A stretch of DNA of 39,185 nucleotides from an uncultured beta proteobacterium (lineage in GTDB: Bacteria; Pseudomonadota; Gammaproteobacteria; Burkholderiales; Burkholderiaceae_C). Numbering within the stretch: the first letter of the stretch is position 1; each line of letters begins with the position of its first letter. The stretch lies in contig CAIMZI010000022.1 in assembly GCA_903845935.1 (NCBI GenBank), positions 1 to 39,185 on the forward strand, written 5' to 3'. Below, in pieces: positions 17,881 to 26,262 of this stretch. The notes below the pieces were generated by a model, which saw only the letters and a list, made by a program, of their open reading frames with translations, was not told where the DNA came from and ran no database searches. The position numbers and the translations under genes were made by a program.

Positions 17881-17901
17881 TATAAAAAAAACGTAAAAAT
17901 C
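17881..17901 (-). promoter_or_regulatory. Candidate KdpE-binding site of the kdp promoter
   Basis: On the minus strand the sequence reads as two T-rich tracts, ATTTTTACG followed by TTTTTTTTATACC, about 80 bases before the first kdp operon gene. The E. coli KdpE operator is a similar T-rich direct repeat upstream of kdpFABC. A clear -10 element was not found. The 120 bases between this site and the 3' end of the dctR-like gene hold nothing I recognise. Confidence 0.45.
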
Positions 17902-18023
17902 GTGCTGGAAGCAATTGAAATGCTGTGGCTACCTGTGCTGCCTGGCGCTACTGGGGCCGGGCGGACTTGACTACCTCTGGAACCGCGTGAAAGACTGCTG
18001 CTAGCCCAAAGCCGAGATGGCCT

Positions 18024-18656
18024 TCAACTGTTTCCGTGGGGGGCGCGCGCCAGCAGCGTAGCCAGCTCCGCTGCCGAGCGCACCGCCAGCTTGGCGTAGA
18101 CGCGGGCGCGGTAGACCTCCACCGTGCGCACGGAGACGCTCATCTCGTCGGCAATCACCTTATTGAGTTTGCCGGCCGCCACCCGGTGCATCACGTCCTG
18201 CTCGCGCGGCGTAAGCGCCGCCAGCCGGGCGTCGCGCGAATCGCCATCGCTGCGCCGTATCCGTTGCTCGGCGTCAAAAGCCAGGGCGTCGCGCACGCGC
18301 TCGACAAGGGCAGCGTCGCCAAACGGTTTTTCCACAAAATCAAACGCGCCTTTTTTCAGGGCCGCCACGGCCATGCGGATGTCGCCGTGACCGGTCAAGA
18401 AGATCACTGGCGTGCGCACACCGCGCGCCACCAGTTCGTCATAAACTTGCAGGCCCGACAGCGGCTCCATGCGCACGTCAAGCAGAATGCAGCCCACCAG
18501 TGCCGGGCCTTGCTGTAGCCGCTCCAGCAAGGCGCCGCCGCTGGCATAGCTGTGCACCCGCAAGCCATGCGAGGCAAACAAAAATTCCAGCGCCGCGCGC
18601 ACGGCGGCTTCGTCATCCACCAGATGTACGGCGGCTCGATCGGGGGCTGAGTTCAT
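18024..18656 (-). CDS. dctR: DctR-type response regulator (FixJ/NarL family)
   Basis: This 210-residue regulator has a receiver domain (residues 8-122) with acidic residues in LVDDE, the phosphoacceptor Asp60 in ILLDVRMEPLSG and Lys110 in FVEKPF, followed by a LuxR-type helix-turn-helix (about 147-205, LTPREQDVMHRVAAGKLNKVIADEMSVSVRTVEVYRARV). It overlaps the sensor kinase gene by four bases (ATGA) and diverges, with that gene, from a dctPQM TRAP operon. In Rhodobacter capsulatus a homologous DctS-DctR pair activates dctPQM, so I infer that it controls the adjacent transporter. The name rests on this context. Confidence 0.85.
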   Translation of the reverse strand: MNSAPDRAAVHLVDDEAAVRAALEFLFASHGLRVHSYASGGALLERLQQGPALVGCILLDVRMEPLSGLQVYDELVARGVRTPVIFLTGHGDIRMAVAALKKGAFDFVEKPFGDAALVERVRDALAFDAEQRIRRSDGDSRDARLAALTPREQDVMHRVAAGKLNKVIADEMSVSVRTVEVYRARVYAKLAVRSAAELATLLARAPHGNS

Positions 18657-20662
18657 GTTCGGCCTTCACTTTCCAGACTGGCGCGCGCGTCTTCCTCCGC
18701 CAAACTGGCCTCGTGCAGCTGCGCATCAAACACCGGCAGCGTAAATGAAAAGCCGGCGCCGCCCAGGCTGCTATTGCCGGCATCCATGCCGCCATGGTGC
18801 ACCTCGATCACCGAGCGGCAAATCGCCAGTCCCATGCCCATGCCATCGGACTTGGTGGAATAGAACGGCGCGCTTAAATGTTTCACCGTGCGCCCCTGCA
18901 GGCCTGGCCCACTGTCTTCCACATCCAGGCGCACAAAGCGCTGGCCGCTGGGCTGCGCCGTGATGCGAATGCTGCCTAGCCCGGTGGCCTCTGGCCGGTC
19001 CGTCGGCACCTGGCTGCGGATGGCATCGACCGCATTGCGCAGCAGGTTGATCAGCACCTGTTCGAGCAGGATCGGGTCGGCAAACACCAGCGGCAAGCCG
19101 GGTGCCAAGGCCCACTGCAGCTGCACGTCGGCGGCCTGCAGGTCGCGTTGCAGCAGGGCTGCCGCGCGCCTGGCCACGGCCCCCAGATCGCAGGCTTCGC
19201 GCTGGGGTGCGCGGCGTGTCAGAAACTCGCGGATTCGGCGCACAATGCGACCGGCCTCGGCCGCCTGGTCGCCCTGTTGCGCCAGCGCGTGCAGCACGGC
19301 TTGGTTGTCGTAGCCGGCATCCAGCAGCATGCGCTGCAGGCCGGCGTTGTAGCCCATGATGACGGTGAGCGGCTGATTCAGCTGGTGCGCCAGTGCCGAG
19401 GCCACTTCACCCAGGGTAGTCAGGCGTGACTGCTGGGCCATGGCTTCGGCCTGGTGGCGTTCGCGCTCTTCCAGGCGTTTGCGCGCGGTGATATCGATGA
19501 TGGAACCCATCCAGCCAGTTTGCTGGCCACGGGCGTCGATCAGTGGCGACTCGAACACCATCACGTTGAGGCTTCGGCCGTCTTGGTGGCACCACAGCGC
19601 CTCGTAACCGTCGCGCGGCGCCCGTCCTTCTAGGTTGCGCTTGTGGCGCAGCATCACTTCATCCAGCGCATCAGGGGGCCAATAAGGCATGGGTGGCTGC
19701 AAACCTACAAGTTGCTCGGCGCTCAAGCCCACCATGCTGCAGAAGGTGCGGTTGACGTACAGGATGCGGCCCTCCGCGTCCCGTGCGCGCAGGCCCACCA
19801 GGGCCGAATCTTCCATGGCCTGGCGCCAGGCGGCTTCGGTGCGCCAGGCGGCCTCAGTGCGCGAGATGCGCTGCACCTGGCGGCGCAAGAGTTGTGTGGC
19901 CACCAGCATCAGGCCCAGAAAGCCGCCCATCAGCACCAGCGGCAGGGTGCGCCAGAAAGGTGGCGGCGCTTCGCGCAGGCTCAGCTCCAAAAAGGCGCCC
20001 GGCATATTGCCGCCCACCGAGACCATATAGCTTTCCCGCCCCGGTGAATCGGTGCGCAGCGGGGTCTGATCCAACGACGCGATCACCTGTTCGCTGGAGT
20101 CAATCAGCTGCATGTCGTACTTGTGCGCCAGCCACCAGGGGATGCCCCGGCGCAGCAGCAGCGTGGGCGAATAGCGCACCACCAGGCTCTCAACTCCCAT
20201 GGCTTGCGTCAGGTGCGCCGACAGGCCCGGCCCATCGGCCAGTTCACCGGGCAGCAGGCCGGCCAGGGCATTCTGGTCCGGCACATGGGCCAGGATGCGG
20301 TTCTTGTCATCCAGCCAGGTCACGCTGAGCCAGAGTCTGCGCAGCCCCTCGCTCACGTCCGGGCTGGCAAGCAGGCCTTCAGCGCTGCGCGCGCGGCGTG
20401 GCAGCTGGCGGGCCAGGTCTTGCACATGCGCCATTTCCGCGCCCAACATCCCTTGCAACTGGGCCTCGCTGCTCAGGGCATCGGCAATCAGGGTAGTACG
20501 CCGGTCCTCGCGTTCGGCCAGGTCGGCGCGGTAAGCCCAGGCCAAAACGCCGATTACAAACAACAGTGACGCCAATAGCGGCAACAGCCACAGACCGCGA
20601 CGCAACGCTGCCCAACGGGCATGCGCTACGGCTTCGGACGCAGGGCTTGGAAGGACAGGCAT
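18653..20662 (-). CDS. dctS: DctS-type sensor histidine kinase with PAS domain
   Basis: This 669-residue membrane kinase has a transmembrane helix at about residues 23-43, a periplasmic sensor region (about 44-245), a second helix, then a PAS domain (WRQAMEDSALVGLRARDAEGRILYVN onward, with a following PAC segment) and a kinase core. The phospho-His lies in SALAHQLNQPLTVIMGYNAG. The ATP-binding boxes are LINLLRNAVDAI, VEDSGPGL and GMGMGLAICRSVIEVHHGG. This architecture matches DctS of Rhodobacter, a sensor of external C4-dicarboxylates. The gene is divergent from dctP with 159 bases between the start codons. The ligand is inferred from context. Confidence 0.86.
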   Translation of the reverse strand: MPVLPSPASEAVAHARWAALRRGLWLLPLLASLLFVIGVLAWAYRADLAEREDRRTTLIADALSSEAQLQGMLGAEMAHVQDLARQLPRRARSAEGLLASPDVSEGLRRLWLSVTWLDDKNRILAHVPDQNALAGLLPGELADGPGLSAHLTQAMGVESLVVRYSPTLLLRRGIPWWLAHKYDMQLIDSSEQVIASLDQTPLRTDSPGRESYMVSVGGNMPGAFLELSLREAPPPFWRTLPLVLMGGFLGLMLVATQLLRRQVQRISRTEAAWRTEAAWRQAMEDSALVGLRARDAEGRILYVNRTFCSMVGLSAEQLVGLQPPMPYWPPDALDEVMLRHKRNLEGRAPRDGYEALWCHQDGRSLNVMVFESPLIDARGQQTGWMGSIIDITARKRLEERERHQAEAMAQQSRLTTLGEVASALAHQLNQPLTVIMGYNAGLQRMLLDAGYDNQAVLHALAQQGDQAAEAGRIVRRIREFLTRRAPQREACDLGAVARRAAALLQRDLQAADVQLQWALAPGLPLVFADPILLEQVLINLLRNAVDAIRSQVPTDRPEATGLGSIRITAQPSGQRFVRLDVEDSGPGLQGRTVKHLSAPFYSTKSDGMGMGLAICRSVIEVHHGGMDAGNSSLGGAGFSFTLPVFDAQLHEASLAEEDARASLESEGRT

Positions 20663-20709
20663 GGCTGCAGTCTAGCCGTCGGCTGCCGCTTTCCCCCGCA
20701 CCGGGCCAG

Positions 20710-20719
20710 GGGTTTACCC
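20710..20719. promoter_or_regulatory. Short inverted repeat in the dctS/dctP divergent region
   Basis: GGGT-TT-ACCC forms a ten-base palindrome between the divergent dctS and dctP genes. A second, TGTGG-AAAA-CCACA, lies at 20746-20759. Either could be an operator for the DctR-like regulator or could be chance. Only the symmetry is seen. Confidence 0.25.
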
Positions 20720-20745
20720 TAGAACGCAGGTACCCCGGGCGAAAA

Positions 20746-20759
20746 TGTGGAAAACCACA
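20746..20759. promoter_or_regulatory. Perfect inverted repeat upstream of dctP
   Basis: TGTGG-AAAA-CCACA is a perfect 14-base inverted repeat centred about 70 bases before the dctP start codon, in the region where activator sites for dctPQM would be expected. No binding protein is known from the sequence alone. Confidence 0.3.
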
Positions 20760-20821
20760 CTGCCGCCCCAGGCAGTGCTGCAGCACACTCGCACCATTCC
20801 AACCGATCAGGAGACCGCACC

Positions 20822-21841
20822 ATGAAGTTCTTTACCCGCCGCACCATCGTCCAGGCCGCCGTGCTGGCCGCCACCGCCTTCACCGGCATGACCGCCCTGG
20901 CGCAGGCTCCCATCGTCATCAAATTCAGCCATGTGGTGGCGCCCGACACGCCCAAGGGCAAGGGCGCGCTGCGCTTCAAGGAACTGGCCGAACAGCGCAC
21001 CAATGGCCGCGTCAAGGTGGAGATCTACCCCAATAGCCAGCTCTACAAGGACAAGGAAGAGATGGAAGCACTGCAGCTGGGATCGGTGCAGATGCTGGCG
21101 CCTTCGCTGGCCAAGTTCGGCCCACTGGGAGTGAAAGAGTTTGAGGTGTTTGACCTGCCATTTCTGTTCAAGGACGACGCTGCCTTCCGTGGCATTACAG
21201 AAGGACCGTTGGGCGCCGAGCTGTTTAAGAAGCTCGAGCCCAAGGGCATCAAGGGCCTGGCCTATTGGGACAATGGTTTCCACCAGATGAGCGCCAACAA
21301 GCCGCTGCACAAGGTGGAAGACTTCAAGGGCATGAAGATGCGCATTCAAAGTTCCAAGGTGCTGGACGCCGAGATGCGTGCCCTGGGCGCGATCCCGCAG
21401 GTGATGGCCTTTAGCGAGCTGTACCAGGCACTGCAAAGCGGTGTGGTGGACGGCACCGAGGGCGTGGCTTCCAACTTCTACACCCAGAAAACCTACGAGG
21501 TGCAAAAGCACATGACCATCTCCAACCATGGCCACCTGGCCTACGCAGTGATCGTCAACAAGAAGTTCTGGGACGGACTGCCCGCCGACATCCGCACCGC
21601 ACTGGATAGCGCGGTGAAGGACGCCACCACCTATGCCAACGCCATTGCTGCCACTGAAAACGCACAGGCCATGGACAAGATCAAGGCCAGCGGCAAGGCC
21701 ACTGTCTACACACTGACCCCGGCCGAGACCACCGAGTGGAAGAAGGCACTGGCGCCGGTGCACAAGGACATGGAATCGCGCGTGGGCAAGGCCACCATCG
21801 AGGCCGCTTACAAGGCCGCCGGCTTCGTTCCCGCCAAATAA
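20822..21841 (+). CDS. dctP: TRAP transporter solute-binding protein, DctP family
   Basis: This 339-residue periplasmic protein captures the substrate for a TRAP transporter. A signal peptide is clear (MKFFTRRTIVQAAVLAATAF..., probable cleavage after ALA, near residue 27). DctP-family features include IKFSHVVAPDTPKGKGALRFKELAEQ, GRVKVEIYPNSQLY, FEVFDLPFLF, the substrate-carboxylate arginine region in KMRIQSSKVL, and ALQSGVVDGTEG. These place it close to the C4-dicarboxylate (succinate, fumarate, malate) binders, though the exact ligand is not provable here. The ATG at 20822 follows AGGAG at a good distance. It heads a dctPQM operon divergent from the DctS/DctR pair. Confidence 0.93.
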   Translation: MKFFTRRTIVQAAVLAATAFTGMTALAQAPIVIKFSHVVAPDTPKGKGALRFKELAEQRTNGRVKVEIYPNSQLYKDKEEMEALQLGSVQMLAPSLAKFGPLGVKEFEVFDLPFLFKDDAAFRGITEGPLGAELFKKLEPKGIKGLAYWDNGFHQMSANKPLHKVEDFKGMKMRIQSSKVLDAEMRALGAIPQVMAFSELYQALQSGVVDGTEGVASNFYTQKTYEVQKHMTISNHGHLAYAVIVNKKFWDGLPADIRTALDSAVKDATTYANAIAATENAQAMDKIKASGKATVYTLTPAETTEWKKALAPVHKDMESRVGKATIEAAYKAAGFVPAK

Positions 21842-21859
21842 GCCAACAGGCAAGCGCGC

Positions 21860-22492
21860 ATGTTGAACCGACTGCTTAACCACCTGGAGGAATGGCTGAT
21901 TACCTTCCTCATTGGTGCCGCCACGATGGTGATTTTTATCGCCGTGCTGCACCGCTTTTTATCGGGCATTCCGGTGGTCCAGGATTATGCCGTGCGCATG
22001 GACGTGAGCTGGGCGCAGGAGCTGTGCATCTACATGTTCGTATGGATGGCCAAGTTCGGCGCCGCCTACGGGGTGCGCAATGGCACCCACGTTGGTGTGG
22101 ACGTGCTGGTGCGCAAGCTGTCACCGGAAAAGGCCAAGTGGCTGGTGCTGTTCAGCCTGCTGGCCGGTGCGCTGTTCACCGGCACGGTGGGTACGCTGGG
22201 TGCGCGATTTGTCTGGGAAAACGGATTTCACTGGTCCTTTTTCACCCACATGGGCTGGGACGTGGGCGATGTGCCCGAAGGCCCGACCTCGCCCGACATG
22301 GAGATACCCACCTGGATCGCCTACTCCTGCGTGCCGCTGGGCTCCTACCTGATGTGCTTTCGTTTTTTGCAGGTGGCGGTGGGCTTTCTAAAAACCGGCG
22401 AAGTGCCGCACGCACAACACCATGTGGCGGGTGTGGATGACCCAGTCCTTGAAGACGCGGACTTCCAGCAGGCTGGAGGTACATCCAAATGA
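21860..22492 (+). CDS. dctQ: TRAP transporter small membrane subunit DctQ
   Basis: This 210-residue protein is the four-helix small membrane component of a TRAP transporter. Hydrophobic segments at about residues 12-34, 52-70, 90-112 and 150-172 and the family motif VSWAQELCIYMFVWMAKFGAAYGVRNGTHVGVDVL are clear. It starts 18 bases after dctP and ends overlapping the dctM start (ATGA), so the three genes form an operon. The C-terminal tail after the last helix is polar and extended. Confidence 0.92.
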   Translation: MLNRLLNHLEEWLITFLIGAATMVIFIAVLHRFLSGIPVVQDYAVRMDVSWAQELCIYMFVWMAKFGAAYGVRNGTHVGVDVLVRKLSPEKAKWLVLFSLLAGALFTGTVGTLGARFVWENGFHWSFFTHMGWDVGDVPEGPTSPDMEIPTWIAYSCVPLGSYLMCFRFLQVAVGFLKTGEVPHAQHHVAGVDDPVLEDADFQQAGGTSK

Positions 22493-23817
22493 ATACCCTC
22501 ATTATCTTCACCCTGCTGGTCTGCCTGATGCTGACCGGCATGCCGATCTCGATCTCGCTAGGTTTGACGGTTCTAACCTTTTTGTTCACGCTGACCGATG
22601 TGCCGATTGAATCGGTGGCCTTGAAGCTGTTTACCGGCATTGAGAAGTTCGAGATCATGGCGATCCCGTTCTTCATTCTGGCGGGCAACTTCCTGACGCA
22701 CGGCGGCGTGGCCAAGCGCATGATCAACTTCTGCACATCCATGATAGGCCACTGGTATGGCGGTATGGGACTGGCCGGCGTACTGGCCTGTGCGCTGTTT
22801 GCGGCCATCTCCGGGTCCTCCGTGGCCACTGTCGTGGCGGTGGGCTCCATCATGCTTCCAGCCATGGTCAAACAGGGCTATCCCAAGGCCTTTGGTGCGG
22901 GTGTGATCACCACCTCGGGCGCCTTGGGCATTCTGTTTCCGCCCTCGATCAACTTGGTGATGTACGCGATTGCCACGGCCGGCATGAACGCGGTCGGCCC
23001 GGATGGGCAACCGGTCGGTTCGGCCTCGGTCGGCCAGCTGTTTATCGCCGGCATCGTGCCCGGCCTGTGCCTGTCCTTTCTGCTCGGACTCACCACTTGG
23101 TGGCGTGCCAAGAAGTTTGACTACCCACGGATGAAGAAGGCGACCTGGGGCGAGCGCTACCAGGCCTTTCGCGAAAGCCTGTGGGGCCTGCTGCTGATCG
23201 TGGTGGTGATTGGCGGCATTTACAGCGGCAAGTTCACGCCCACGGAAGCGGCGGCAATGGCGGCGGTCTATTCCTTCTTCATCTCGGTGTTTGTTTACAA
23301 GGACCTCAAACTGCGCGATGTGCCCAAGTCGCTGTTGAGCGCAGCGGCCATGAGCTCGATGCTGCTGTACATCGTGACCAATGCGGTGCTGTTCTCCTTT
23401 TTGATGACCTCGGAGCAGATCCCACAAAGCATGGCCGCGTGGATGACCAGCCAGGGCTTTGGCCTAGTGGCCTTTTTGCTGCTGGTGAACTTCATCCTGC
23501 TGGCGGCCGGCAACTTCATGGACCCGGCAGCCATCGTGCTGATCATGGCACCGATCCTGTTCCCGGTGGCGGTGAAGATGGGCGTGCACCCGGTGCACTT
23601 CGGCATCCTGATGGCGGTCAACATGGAGGTGGGCCTGTGCCATCCGCCGGTGGGGCTGAACCTGTATGTGTCATCGGGCATTACCAAAATGGGCATTACC
23701 GAGCTGACGATTGCGGTCTGGCCTTGGCTGCTGACCATGATAGCCTTCTTGCTGGTGGTCACCTTCTGGCCGGGTCTCACGCTATGGTTCCCGACGCTGA
23801 TGGGCATGGTGAGCTGA
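22489..23817 (+). CDS. dctM: TRAP transporter large permease DctM
   Basis: This 442-residue protein is the large membrane subunit, the sodium-coupled permease of the TRAP transporter. It has about twelve hydrophobic segments and family motifs such as GMPISISLGLTVL, FFILAGNFLTHGGVAKRMI, GGMGLAGVLACALFAAISGSSVATVVAVGSIMLPAM, GALGILFPPSINLVMYA, SGKFTPTEAAAMAAVYS, and MEVGLCHPPVGLNLYV. Length and N-terminus are normal. It is translationally coupled to dctQ. An intrinsic terminator about 90 bases downstream probably ends the transcript. Confidence 0.95.
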   Translation: MNTLIIFTLLVCLMLTGMPISISLGLTVLTFLFTLTDVPIESVALKLFTGIEKFEIMAIPFFILAGNFLTHGGVAKRMINFCTSMIGHWYGGMGLAGVLACALFAAISGSSVATVVAVGSIMLPAMVKQGYPKAFGAGVITTSGALGILFPPSINLVMYAIATAGMNAVGPDGQPVGSASVGQLFIAGIVPGLCLSFLLGLTTWWRAKKFDYPRMKKATWGERYQAFRESLWGLLLIVVVIGGIYSGKFTPTEAAAMAAVYSFFISVFVYKDLKLRDVPKSLLSAAAMSSMLLYIVTNAVLFSFLMTSEQIPQSMAAWMTSQGFGLVAFLLLVNFILLAAGNFMDPAAIVLIMAPILFPVAVKMGVHPVHFGILMAVNMEVGLCHPPVGLNLYVSSGITKMGITELTIAVWPWLLTMIAFLLVVTFWPGLTLWFPTLMGMVS

Positions 23818-23902
23818 AGCCGGCCATCAGAATCTGATCAAGATTTTCTCGGCATTTTTGCGCAAGATTGGAACGCTCTGCGAAACCCTTTCGCGGGGCG
23901 AT

Positions 23903-23930
23903 GGGCACGCTCCCTAGGCGTGCCCTTTTT
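23903..23930 (+). terminator. Rho-independent terminator after dctPQM
   Basis: GGGCACGC and GCGTGCCC form a perfect eight-base-pair stem around a seven-base loop, followed directly by five T residues. It lies 86 bases after the dctM stop and 27 bases before the next start codon. Confidence 0.88.
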
Positions 23931-23957
23931 ACCAATCCCTTGCAAGGAAATGCATCC

Positions 23958-24545
23958 ATGAAAAAACTAATAATAGCTACCGCCGTCATCACCGCTTGTG
24001 TCGCACCACAGGCGTTTGCCCAATCCAGCAACTTCGCAGGTTTCAGCGCGGGCATTGGCGCGAATATCGCAAACACACGCGGCGAATACGCTGCGCCACG
24101 CCTTGCACTGAGCGGCTCCGACACCGACAACAACGTGTCATTACAGCTGCAGTACAGCAGCCCGATGACCGAAAGCTTTTTGCTGGGCTTTGGCGCAACG
24201 GTCAATATGGGTGACCAGAAGTCCGGAAAATTTGGAACTGACCAAACCAAGGTGAAGGATAGCTATTCCCTCTATATCGCTCCAGGCTACGCCTTCAACA
24301 GCAATTGGCTCGGCTATGCAAAAGTGGCGTATTTGTATGCCAACGCCCAGGATGCCTATGGCAACAGTCAAAAATTTGACAATGGCTGGGGCTATGGCAT
24401 TGGCGCCCAGGTCCTGATGACCAAGAACTGGTTTGGTCAGTTTGAATACATGTCCAATGACTATGGCCAAAAGGACTACAGCCCCACCGAAAAGGTCAAG
24501 GGCAAGAGCGACGTAGTTACCTTGAGCGTCGGTTACAAGTTTTAA
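23958..24545 (+). CDS. Small outer-membrane beta-barrel protein
   Basis: This 195-residue protein has a typical signal peptide (MKKLIIATAVITACVAPQAFA, cleaved before QSS). It then alternates polar and hydrophobic residues in about eight strands and ends in VTLSVGYKF, the C-terminal aromatic signature recognised by the BAM complex. The size and the glycine- and tyrosine-rich strands resemble Opa/OmpX-like eight-stranded barrels; the function is unknown. The ATG at 23958 is preceded by AAGGAAA and gives the signal peptide. AT content is higher than in the flanking genes. It is a single gene after the dctM terminator and converges on a UPF0149 gene. Confidence 0.8.
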   Translation: MKKLIIATAVITACVAPQAFAQSSNFAGFSAGIGANIANTRGEYAAPRLALSGSDTDNNVSLQLQYSSPMTESFLLGFGATVNMGDQKSGKFGTDQTKVKDSYSLYIAPGYAFNSNWLGYAKVAYLYANAQDAYGNSQKFDNGWGYGIGAQVLMTKNWFGQFEYMSNDYGQKDYSPTEKVKGKSDVVTLSVGYKF

Positions 24546-24557
24546 GCGCGCTTAGAC

Positions 24558-25382
24558 TCAGGCGCCGTGGCACTTCTTGTATTTTTTGCCGCTACCGCAA
24601 AAGCAAACCTCATTGCGACCGGGCAGTGAGGCCTTTTGCAGCGTCTCTACGCGTGGGCCGATGTTGCGCCAGAGTTCGTGCAGGTCATAAATAGCCCACA
24701 CCCCGTCGGCAAAGGCATTGAATCGATTCACGCTGACGGTAGGCACACCCTCGTCGTCAAACACCGACAGGGTGGGTTCGTCTTCGTCGTCTTCGGTCAG
24801 TGCCACCAAGCGCTGCAGGGCCTCGTCCAGCCACTTGCGCCCTTCCTTGTCGCGCGGCGGCTGCCACTCTTCGGGCCAGTTTTCCACCGCGTACATGAAG
24901 CCCACCGCCCAGACCTGGGCAAAGGACGGCAAGATCTCGCCGGCCATCTCGGCACGCTCGGCCTCGGGCAAGGCGGCCACAGCGCCGCGCACATCCATCA
25001 CCTCGGGATGGTAGGCGCGCTCGTCGTCCAAGCTCTTGACTTCGGCAGCCAGACCTTGCGCGATATCGTTCCAGCGGCGCTGCCAGAGCTCCAGAAAGCG
25101 CTCACGTTGCGCGGCATCGGCAAAAGATCCCAGACCATCGTCAACCTCGCCATCCTGCTCGCCGGTATCCAACAATACCGGCAGGTATTCACTCTGAGGT
25201 ATGGCACGGCGACAGACGATCAGCGCGGCCATAAAACCTTCACAAAATTCCCACTGCGGGGTTTCGTCAAAGCGTTGGCGCAGGTCGTCCAGAATGGCGT
25301 CGATCTCGTCAAACTCTTCGGGGCTGATGGACAGCGCTGCTGCGGGCGGTGTGAGGCTGTCGGGAGAAGGTTGGGTAGTCAT
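24558..25382 (-). CDS. UPF0149/YecA-family protein with SEC-C motif
   Basis: This 274-residue protein has an N-terminal UPF0149 (YgfB/YecA-like) helical domain, with EEFDEIDAILDDLRQRF and CEGFMAALIVCRRAI, and a C-terminal SEC-C zinc-binding motif at the last 17 residues (EVCFCGSGKKYKKCHG). SEC-C motifs occur at the C-terminus of SecA and of many uncharacterised proteins, where they bind zinc. An acidic stretch (TEDDEDEPT) lies before the motif. The molecular function is unknown. The stop lies 12 bases from the stop of the convergent barrel gene. Confidence 0.86.
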   Translation of the reverse strand: MTTQPSPDSLTPPAAALSISPEEFDEIDAILDDLRQRFDETPQWEFCEGFMAALIVCRRAIPQSEYLPVLLDTGEQDGEVDDGLGSFADAAQRERFLELWQRRWNDIAQGLAAEVKSLDDERAYHPEVMDVRGAVAALPEAERAEMAGEILPSFAQVWAVGFMYAVENWPEEWQPPRDKEGRKWLDEALQRLVALTEDDEDEPTLSVFDDEGVPTVSVNRFNAFADGVWAIYDLHELWRNIGPRVETLQKASLPGRNEVCFCGSGKKYKKCHGA

Positions 25383-25415
25383 GGGCTGTGAAAATCAAAA
25401 AGTAGCTGCTATTGT

Positions 25416-25434
25416 CGGGCCCCGAGAGGGCCCG
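25416..25434. other. GC-rich hairpin between the acetate transporter and UPF0149 genes
   Basis: CGGGCCC and GGGCCCG form a seven-pair stem around CGAGA. It lies 93 bases after the acetate-transporter stop and 34 bases before the UPF0149 start. Neither strand carries a T run after the stem, so it is not a standard terminator. Its role is unknown. Confidence 0.4.
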
Positions 25435-25526
25435 CACGATTGAAGCGCGATAAATTTTCCCCCACCTTTTACCTAGCGCTGGGCTGCCTTGTCCTGTTGC
25501 TCAGCATGCAAGCACCGGGGAGCAGC

Positions 25527-26168
25527 TCATTTCGGCTTGACTGATGCGTCAGCTTTCTTAATGAAACCCATGGGAGCGCCCATCGGCAGAATCGCACGAC
25601 CAAAATAGCTATTTAAAAACACCGCACCGGCAGCATAAAAGCCAAACATGGAAATTCCCAGTTCGGAATATGCGGCGAGCGCGCTGAAAAGTGGCGCATT
25701 CACTCCCAGAATAGAAAGTGCAAGAGAGGGTAAAAGTACGTTGATCAACACCAGTATTATTGCAAATACCTTGTTCGCTTCAAAAGCTGCGAACATAATG
25801 AATATCGAAAATATAAAGTAACCAATGCAGGCGAAAGCCAACTGCTTGGGATCTGCCTTGGCAGGATCAATCACGCCAAACCAACCTTGGGTAATGGCCC
25901 AATGCATGGCCACCGCGCCCCAAAACAGGCCATAGGCACCGAGTACGATGGCGCCAAAATAATTATTCTTTTTGAAGTCAACGGTCGATGCCCATATTTG
26001 CGCACCAGATCCGAGAAACAGTGCCCAAGGAATGATGTAGGTGACGCCGGTGGTCCAACCCATTTTTGCTGAAGCTGCAACCAGGGTAACCATGGCAAGT
26101 CCAAACACGCCAAGTGCGGTCGGATCAGACATGATAATTTTTGTTTCTGTCACAGTTTTCGATTGCAT
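25527..26168 (-). CDS. Acetate uptake transporter family protein (GPR1/FUN34/YaaH)
   Basis: This 213-residue membrane protein belongs to the AceTr family, which includes the E. coli acetate/succinate permease SatP. It has about six hydrophobic segments. The N-terminal signature appears as DPTALGVFGLAMVTL, a diverged form of the family NPAPLGL-type motif, and the pattern FGAIVLGAYGLFWGAVAMHW fits the family. Start choice is uncertain: ATGs at 26168 and 26132 are in frame and neither has a good ribosome binding site. Codon use is more AT-rich than in neighbouring genes. The substrate is presumed to be acetate or a small carboxylate by family. An FNR-like motif lies upstream. Confidence 0.82.
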   Translation of the reverse strand: MQSKTVTETKIIMSDPTALGVFGLAMVTLVAASAKMGWTTGVTYIIPWALFLGSGAQIWASTVDFKKNNYFGAIVLGAYGLFWGAVAMHWAITQGWFGVIDPAKADPKQLAFACIGYFIFSIFIMFAAFEANKVFAIILVLINVLLPSLALSILGVNAPLFSALAAYSELGISMFGFYAAGAVFLNSYFGRAILPMGAPMGFIKKADASVKPK

Positions 26169-26248
26169 ATTTTGTATATTTACTCTTTGAATAGATGGGC
26201 CAGGCCGGAACTTTATGTTCGCATCCTTGCACCACCCTGATTCAGGCT

Positions 26249-26262
26249 CTGATCCAGGTCAA
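26249..26262 (-). promoter_or_regulatory. FNR/ANR-like box upstream of the acetate transporter
   Basis: On the minus strand TTGAC-CTGG-ATCAG matches eight of ten defined positions of the FNR/ANR consensus (TTGAT-N4-ATCAA), with symmetrical mismatches. It is centred about 88 bases before the ATG at 26168. A CATAAA -10-like hexamer lies at 26217-26212, but the implied spacing (about -50) is not the usual -41.5. The rest of 26169-26335 holds nothing I recognise. Confidence 0.3.

Noticed and set aside
25441..25542. 34-codon plus-strand frame starting at TTG with a hydrophobic middle
   Set aside because: It has no ribosome binding site and overlaps the end of the acetate transporter gene on the other strand; hydrophobicity alone is weak evidence.
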